This document shows positions 58,397 through 64,000 of a stretch of DNA of 64,000 nt, in pieces (position 1 is the stretch's first letter; each line of letters opens with the position of its first letter). The DNA is from Cephalotus follicularis (taxonomy: Eukaryota; Streptophyta; Magnoliopsida; Oxalidales; Cephalotaceae). The stretch spans positions 3,888-67,887 of the forward strand of contig BDDD01001628.1 in NCBI GenBank assembly GCA_001972305.1. The letters are read 5' to 3'. Position numbers and translations under genes: made by a program. The notes beneath the pieces are model-generated. The model saw only the letters and a program-made list of their open reading frames with translations, did no database searches and was not told the origin of the DNA.

Positions 58397-59290
58397 TTTT
58401 TGTAAGTTGTACATTGAAAGACATCAATAAATTTTAATTTTTGATTCAAAAATGTGTTCAAAGATCATTGTTTTAAGTTTGCAATGGACCGGAGGCCCAA
58501 TGTTCATGTCCTTAAACCTATGAACAGCCACCGATCAACTCCCTCAATCAATAAGCTTAAGTGCAAGCATGCCCGACCACGCTCCTAATGGAGCAATTAT
58601 AGCAGGCCTTGATACGGGTCCCGAGCTCTAATTCTCACGAAGACACTAAACTCCTAAAGGAGTAAAGCAAATATGACTAAAGTCTCGAACAGACCGAGGT
58701 CACAAGTCAACAAAGACTCCTTCCGATGAGCGATAAAGACTCCTTCTGAGGAGCGCTAAAAACTCCTTCCGAGGAGAACTAAAGACTTCTTCCGAGGAGC
58801 ACTAAAGACTCTCACCCGAGGAGCACCTAAAAGTATACCTACAAAAGACTCCTAAAGGGGAAAACTTAAAAAGGCTTCTAAGGAAGCAATAAGACTCCCA
58901 AGGGAGCAAGCACAGGTCAGAGATTCCATGAGAAGTTGTTTGACCAAACCAATATCGTGTCTTGAGAGGCAAATCCATAAGAACTCGCAACGATCAAGTT
59001 CGTTGGACTGAGCACTTTGAAACAAGTGTCCCTATGAGGATTGTAAGCTCAGACAACCTAGTCTATAATATAACGGACTAGACGAGATCCTGTCCGACAA
59101 ACCCGTAAGAACTATCCCGTGCAAACTTATAACTTGGTCTGCGAACACACAAGAACTCACAAAGACTAAGTATAATTGCCTAAGCGCTCTTGAAATAGGG
59201 TGTCCTAAGAGGACTAGAAAGCTTGGGTAACTAGGTCTAAAAATTGTAAGACCATGATCTAAAGTCTATAAGTTAGACTAAGTTAAAGTT
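58397..59290 (+). other. Tat 3' non-coding region with 21-bp repeats
   Basis: No gene. At 58680-58830 there are about six imperfect units of AAAGACTCCTTCCGAGGAGC. Scattered related words (CCTAAAGGGG, CCTAAGAGG) continue to about 59360. Confidence 0.7.
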
Positions 59291-59499
59291 CCTAAGGGGA
59301 ATAATAGTGCTCAAATGAAGCATTAGTCAAGTTTCTTTGAAATTTCCTAAAGGAAATGAAAGTGCTCGGAAAGAGCTCAAGCATACAATGCAAAAAAGCG
59401 AAGAAGTGCGTAGAGAAAAGACACAGTAATGACAAAAGCTCTTTTTTATTAATACTTGGTGAAAAACTACAAGGCAGAAAGGAAAACAAATTTAGCCTA

Positions 59500-61865
59500 A
59501 ATCTAGTCCTCAGACGGGACATCATGAATATCAGGCATGAAGGCATTGAGAGGAGGAGGGCACAGGACATGATCCGCGGTAGCTTCAAAGAACGGAACCA
59601 GGGCACTTGGTTGCTCAACCCTTGTTTGCTCCTCGGCCTCCCGAGCCAAACTTTCCTGCTCCTCATAGGCAGCGCGGGCTTCCATCTCTTTGTCGTCAAC
59701 CCCCTGGGGAAAGAAGTCAAACTCGCCCATTCTCGGGCGGCAAACAACAGAGTCAAGAGAAACATCCAATGCCGAGCAACCAAGTTTCGGCAGGTGTAAA
59801 AGCCCCGACGATGGAACACTGCGGACTCCGCAAAGACCTCATCCCCAAAAGCAGACAAAGCCTTAAAATCCTCCACGGCGGCCTCCATCCCAGATTTCAT
59901 CAGAAGTTTTGAAATCCAAGAGCGCTTTGTCTGCCACCTCCTTGTCCCAAGCTACATCCCCATCTCGGTAAGTGGAGAATTGCTTTGCAAGATCTCGATG
60001 CGTTTCACCTACTCGCGAAAGCTCATGCTCCACCCTCATCCTCTCGGCTTTCTTCTTTGCCAACGCCTCAAAGGCCTGCCTCTTCTCCTCCAAGACGGAA
60101 TCTTGAGCCCTAAGCACTTCCTCCATCTGGGTGCTAGCTTCGTCAGAGGATTTTTTGACCTCAGGATTTTCTGTTTAAAGTCGCTCAATTTCTGCACAAG
60201 CATCCTTGGCATCCCTGAGCAGGAGGTAAGCATCGACCATGGCCTGGAAAATAAAACTTAAGATCAAAAGAAAGTAAAACATCTACATGAAGAAAGAATG
60301 AGCAGAAGTCACTAACCTTGAAGTTGCTCTGGAAGAGATGGGTCCATGTCTGGTTGACCGACCAACCCTCCCTTGCCTCTACCTCAGCGGGAAAGAGGTC
60401 TAACCTTCTGAGCTCGACTGCTACGCCCAGAGTTTTCAGGCTCACACCCGATTTGTAGAGCTTATTAAATATCTCGTTTACCCTGCCGAGATTCACAGGA
60501 ACATCAGGGCAAACAGGTTACCGAGGGGTTACTTCAAGAGCATCTTCCCGAGAAGCACCCTCCCCATCTTTCCTTCTCTTTCGTTTCTTGGAGGGATGAG
60601 GTGGTGGATCGGCAGCCTTGCGTTTACTGCAGGCAATCTCGGCCCTAGCAGCCTCGGCCGCAGCATCAGTAGTAGCAGCAATAGCCTCCTCAGCTTCTAG
60701 TCTCTCTGCCTCTTTGGCAGCCATCCGAGCAGCCCTCTCCTCGGCTCTCTGCCTTTGCTCTTGAGTAGAAACACTTGCTCTCTTCTAAGTAGCTCTCAAG
60801 ACGTCATCAGTGGAACGGTGAGGAGCCATTGCTACATACAACAATGAAATCAGTTAGTCAGAGGTATAAGTTATAGAGATAACAAAAAACGAGCAAAGAG
60901 CCAGAATTGGAGGAGGTGAAGGCTTAATACAACTTTCGCTCTCGGCCTCGGACCGAGTTTCAGGTCTCTATCGGCTATTTTCAACTCCCTCTCTATAGCC
61001 GTTGGGATCTCCTCCTCTTCATCCAAGCGAAATCTCTGACCAGGGGACATGCTTAGCCCAACGCGACACAAGCGATCATCGAAGATGACATGGTTCACCT
61101 CCTCGGGATCCAGGGTAGAGAGCTTTTTCAAGTCATCCTTCTCGGCAACTGATAGATTTGACCTCTGATTGAGTTGAGAAACATTCAAGGAGTCACATCA
61201 ATGACAGGGGGTGAATCCGTGGAGGTTCTCAATGAGAAAATACCTCCCCCTCCAACCCTTCACGGATTTTGTGGGCTCCACCAACAGTTTCTTGGTCAAA
61301 CCGACACGAGATTTAAAAAGAACCCGCGCTTACCGGGGGAAGCAGCCAGAGAATGGAACTCCTTGAAGAGCCCTACTGTAGTCGTTGCTCCGACCTCCAA
61401 ACACTTCACCAAAAATCCTATGATGAAAGCCCAGGATTGTGCTTGTAGCAGAGAGGGATGAATCTGGAAATGCCTCAATACTGCTATGGCAAAGGACTGT
61501 AGAAGAAGCCTCAGGCCATGCTCTAAAGCATCCAAGAACACCACAATGAGGCCAGGCTTGCTCTCGGTCACCTCCTTGGGATCTCGGGGAATGAAGCACT
61601 CCAAGATTCTCGGGAATGCATACTTTTTGACCAGTTGCTTCATCTTCTCGGGTAGGAGCACACTTTTATCAAAATGAGTTCTAAAAACTTGAACCCCGGC
61701 TTCAGAGGAAGCATCATTTGGAGCGCCCGCGGCGGTGGCATCCATCTCGATATCAGCATCGAGAGGGCGTTCGACGACAGTCACCGGGTCAGTGAAGCGT
61801 CGAATCGTTGCCGAGGAAACTGGTTGAGAGCCAACAGGTCTGGTGGTTTGCTTGGTTCGAGCCAT
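59500..61865 (-). CDS. Antisense ORF of Tat element (gypsy-type transposon domain)
   Basis: It begins at an ATG at 61865 with MARTKQTTRPVGSQ. A domain matching the family called putative gypsy type transposon (Transposase_28 type) follows: LPEKMKQLVKKYAFPRILEC near 61640, HFQIHPSLLQAQSWAFIIGF and GLFKEFHSL near 61360. Further segments on the same strand are KKLSTLDPEEVNHVIFDDRL (61120), a basic KKRKRRK nuclear-signal-like run with Ala/Glu helices (60724-60518), VNEIFNKLYKSGVSLKTLGV (60480), and a coiled coil (60126-59870). The family is known to splice such ORFs, and GT/AG-like junctions occur between segments. Function unknown. Broken in several places. Confidence 0.72.
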
Positions 61866-62117
61866 CTGGAGATTGATGAAGGAGAGAGAGAGAGAGGGAC
61901 GGAGATTCAGAAGCCGAGAACAACCCTTTAAATGATTCAGAGATGAGTAAAAGAAAAATAACTCACCGAACTTCTTTAGCAGTGGGTTTCTGAAGCAAAG
62001 ATTGATTCGAAGATGGGGAAGCTTGAAGGATTTTAGATAGCAAGAAACTTTCAGGCTTAGGCGAAGACAAAAGCGAAAAGTTTTCCTCAAGAAGGAAAAG
62101 GGAATTTAAAGGGATAA
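61866..62117 (+). other. Region between antisense ORF and 3' LTR
   Basis: Presumed promoter and leader of the antisense ORF, with a TC microsatellite near 61890. It ends in a purine-rich stretch (AAGGAAAAGGGAATTTAAAG) that could be the plus-strand polypurine tract. Confidence 0.4.
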
Positions 62118-62945
62118 TGATCACTCTCAGACCGTTAGATCTCGGCGAGTTAAACGGTAGAGATCAAGCAATCATGACTGTAAAGGAAATCGAAGCATCC
62201 TTGCTTTGTTATTGAAGAGACGTGGGCGGGAGACGGGCTCATCTAGCCACGTATTAAAATCAGAATTGGGTTAAATGTCTAGGCCCAATAGGTGAAATGG
62301 TTTGCATTACACTCGGACAACAAGTCCGATAATCAAAACAGGCCCAATTAGTACATTAAAGCCCTGCTCAAAGCCAAGTCACAAATGGTCTCCATCCTCT
62401 GCTAAGCCCAGAAAATGAAGACCAGAGGTGCATATGATATGAAAAAAATCTTCCATTAAAATACTGCCACGCGTCCTTGGGAGAATAGGCCAAGCATCCT
62501 CCAAGGCTACAGACACGTGGTCGGGTGTAATTATGCAAATTCGGAGAAGATAACACATAATAACGCATTGGCGCCAAATCCGGTGGAAAATCAGGAAAAT
62601 CCCGAGATCCTTGGCATTTCCTTTTAGGGGAATGCAAATCACATCCGCAAGTCATGCACGACAGTTATAATCCATCTCCTATAAATACAAGAATCAAATA
62701 CAAAACACAGGTCCGTCATTTTTACATACACTAAAACACCCAGTGATTTTCTTCTCTGCCTTTTAACTGACTTAAGCATCGAAATGTTCCCGGGAGAAAA
62801 CCCTCATGGACCTACGATCAGTTTGTTCTATTTGTACATGGAGGGCGATTCAGTACCTATTCTCGGAGCATTTACAACGTTTCTCTCAATAAATCAAACC
62901 ATTTCATGTAAGGGACTGTTGAGAACATGATTTTTGCATCAACAA
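62118..62945 (+). repeat. Probable 3' LTR of Tat element
   Basis: It follows the purine tract and contains a clear CTATAAATAC promoter near 62681. Then come CTGACTTAAGCATCG and GAAAACCCTCATGGACC, words typical of Tat/Retand LTRs, and an end at TTTGCATCAACA. No second copy exists in the window, so the limits are approximate (start within about 20 bp, end 62944-62947). Confidence 0.6.
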
Positions 62946-63307
62946 CAAGTGTCCAAATCTCATTTATAAGTTTTAAAATATAAATATAAATATTTTAAAA
63001 ATCACAAAAAGATTTTGCTACCACTTGTGACTTACTCACACATATATAAAAAGTTAATCCCATCCTTTACCCGCAATATATACGATTAAACTATATGATA
63101 TTTGATAATTTACCCATTTTTCTACTAGTTTTGTAGCCATGAAATTGAACAAGAATATTCTACAAGCAAACATGAGCCATACAAAATCATGACCTATAAT
63201 AAAAAATCATCATTTCCCTTCAGATACCATAAGAATTATTCCTTCTTGGTTCTCCTTTCACGCTTCAGCCACAAAATAAAAAACATAAAAAGCCACAGAG
63301 AAATTAA
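62946..63307 (+). promoter_or_regulatory. Host promoter and 5' UTR region
   Basis: 362 bp separate the Tat LTR from the start codon of the host gene. TATATAAA at 63043-63050 is a candidate TATA box and would give a 5' UTR of about 230 nt. The region is A+T-rich and shows no transposon signature. Confidence 0.45.
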
Positions 63308-63586
63308 ATGGTTTCTCTAACCTCTTTCTGTCACTCCTCACTACCCTCTTCTTCTTCAATCGATAGTTTACTTCCCACAAAAACTCACACAGTTATAACA
63401 AGAGCTCTCAAATTTCACTCTCTTGGAGGGGATCATTTGCGTTTTAATAGGCGGCAGTTCCATCAAAAGAGAAGCTTTGCGTTAAGATCAGCTGTTGATG
63501 AGGTGGTTATTGTTCCATCTACTCCCTCTTCTAATACTGAAGAGCCAAAATCTGAGCCGGTTGCTTCTTTGAAGCTCAAATTACTC
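63308..63586 (+). CDS. FBN4: Fibrillin 4 / harpin-binding protein 1-like, exon 1
   Basis: Exon 1 has 93 codons and ends in phase 0 at a GT donor (GTGAGT at 63587). The first 60 residues are Ser/Thr-rich with scattered Arg and no acids until position 42, as in a chloroplast transit peptide. FHQKRSFALRSAVDEV probably surrounds the processing site. The exon ends ASLKLKLL, which in the FBN4/HrBP1 (PAP6) family leads straight into the conserved SVVSGLNRGL of the plastid lipid-associated domain. Fibrillin 4 coats plastoglobules and affects plastoquinone storage and stress tolerance. The start has A at -3 and G at +4. The rest lies beyond the right edge, so the call rests on this exon alone; another plastid fibrillin is the main alternative. 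Confidence 0.65.
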
Positions 63587-64000
63587 GTGAGTTTCTTATT
63601 GGTACATTGCCCATTTTCGAATATTAAATTATCTGATTAATGGTGTGTTTAAAGAGAATAATTTATGAACTGGGTTCTCCTTTCTTCGTTCAATTTTTTT
63701 GTTGATGGGTTTTTGTTGTATTCTGATCTTATATGATCAATCATTTATTCTTTTACTTTTTAGCTGGATTCTGTATGTCTTGTTACTTCATAATTATGTA
63801 TTGTCCAATTATCCATTTGGTTGGAATTTGTTGCTTGATTATGTGTTTTTTTAAATCTTTTTTGTGAATTCTGCACTTGATGTTAAATTGTTAAGCATGC
63901 ATTCTCGCTAGTGTTGATGGATTTCAATTGTTTAAATGGGGTGAGGTAGTTTTAGACTTCATAAATAAGTACTGTTTAAGTATGGCTCACTGGTGAGAAT
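63587..64000 (+). other. Intron 1 of FBN4-like gene, start
   Basis: It opens with GTGAGT, is T-rich throughout and has no acceptor followed by a coding frame before the window ends. Open codons after 63586 in the exon frame are intron read-through. Confidence 0.65.

Larger units (their letters stand above)
43793..62945 (+). mobile_element. Tat/Retand-type Ty3/gypsy element, 5' LTR lost
   Basis: Order: gag (43830-45335), protease, RT, RNase H and archaeal-type RNase H (52104-54542), integrase (57048-58396), a 3' region with a tandem repeat, an antisense ORF (61865 to about 59500), and a probable 3' LTR (about 62118-62945). Dual RNase H and an antisense ORF between pol and 3' LTR mark the Tat lineage, close to Retand. 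It is split by a SIRE-like element (45341-52098) and a solo LTR (54548-57042). The 5' LTR and leader are missing. Broken in about ten places or more. Confidence 0.88.

Noticed and set aside
58680-58830. CRISPR-like array
   Set aside because: The units are contiguous and imperfect, without spacers of constant length, in a plant retrotransposon 3' region.
59356-59912. Plus-strand frames of 101-147 codons in the Tat 3' region
   Set aside because: They are complements of the antisense ORF, whose minus-strand segments have family similarity and coiled-coil pattern.
61300-61865. A histone H3 gene
   Set aside because: Only the first nine residues resemble H3; the rest matches a retrotransposon antisense-ORF domain.

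Overview
The window is nuclear DNA of a flowering plant, most likely a eudicot. It is almost entirely nested transposable elements. One convincing host gene lies at the extreme right edge: a spliced first exon (63308-63586) with a plastid transit peptide and the start of a fibrillin-4 / harpin-binding-protein-like sequence. No rRNA, tRNA gene, CRISPR array or bacterial-type operon was seen. Evidence for a plant: LTR retrotransposons of plant clades (Tekay/Del-like chromovirus, Tat/Retand, SIRE-like copia), a PIF/Harbinger transposon with its Myb-like partner ORF, GT-AG introns of 82-84 bp, and AT-rich spacers.

Layout, left to right. 1-3849: 5' end (gag, primer site, about 3-kb LTR) of a minus-strand Ty3/gypsy element running off the left edge, sitting beside a hAT-like terminal fragment (3850-3971). 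4198-27770: a plus-strand Ty1/copia element (LTR 4198-4507, gag from 26622). It was split by a PIF/Harbinger element (4975-26621, 34-bp TIRs, TTA target duplication). The Harbinger was split by a complete-length but broken Tekay-like element on the minus strand (5441-18240). That element's right LTR was split by a solo LTR (14854-17994, target duplication TCGAC). The Harbinger also holds a SIRE-like solo LTR (24588-25719). 27770-31597: LTR and gag of a plus-strand gypsy element. 31598-43792: two copies of one copia family, head to head, each keeping only its 3' half; the left copy carries a 3.6-kb solo LTR (35171-38750, target duplication TCCTG) and another copia LTR-like insert. 43793-62945: a Tat/Retand gypsy element without its 5' LTR. 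It is split between gag and protease by a pol-less SIRE-like element (45341-52098, target duplication AAGAC) and within pol by a Tekay-like solo LTR (54548-57042, target duplication AAACT). Its 3' region carries the antisense ORF known from this clade. 62946-64000: host promoter region, exon 1 and start of intron 1 of the fibrillin-4-like gene.

The target duplications give a relative order of insertion. The deepest nest has four levels: copia, then Harbinger, then Tekay, then solo LTR. Hand comparison of LTR pairs gives about 4-6 percent divergence for the two elements with both LTRs, i.e. probably a few million years. Every retroelement is treated as a fossil; all appear broken except the visible part of the first gag, which is open.

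The most unusual signal is not a gene. Many LTRs here, from unrelated clades, are filled with dispersed copies of a short family-specific word: GCCGAC in the SIRE solo LTR, GTTGACG in the pol-less SIRE-like element, near-palindromic GTCGAC in Tekay and copia LTRs. In two related solo LTRs a whole set of dispersed CAGT words in one copy reads CCAT at the matching positions of the other, while the sequence between the words stays alignable. This resembles the motif turnover described for VANDAL anti-silencing systems and deserves a genome-wide test. A second oddity is that the Tat antisense ORF begins MARTKQTTR, nearly the histone H3 amino terminus.
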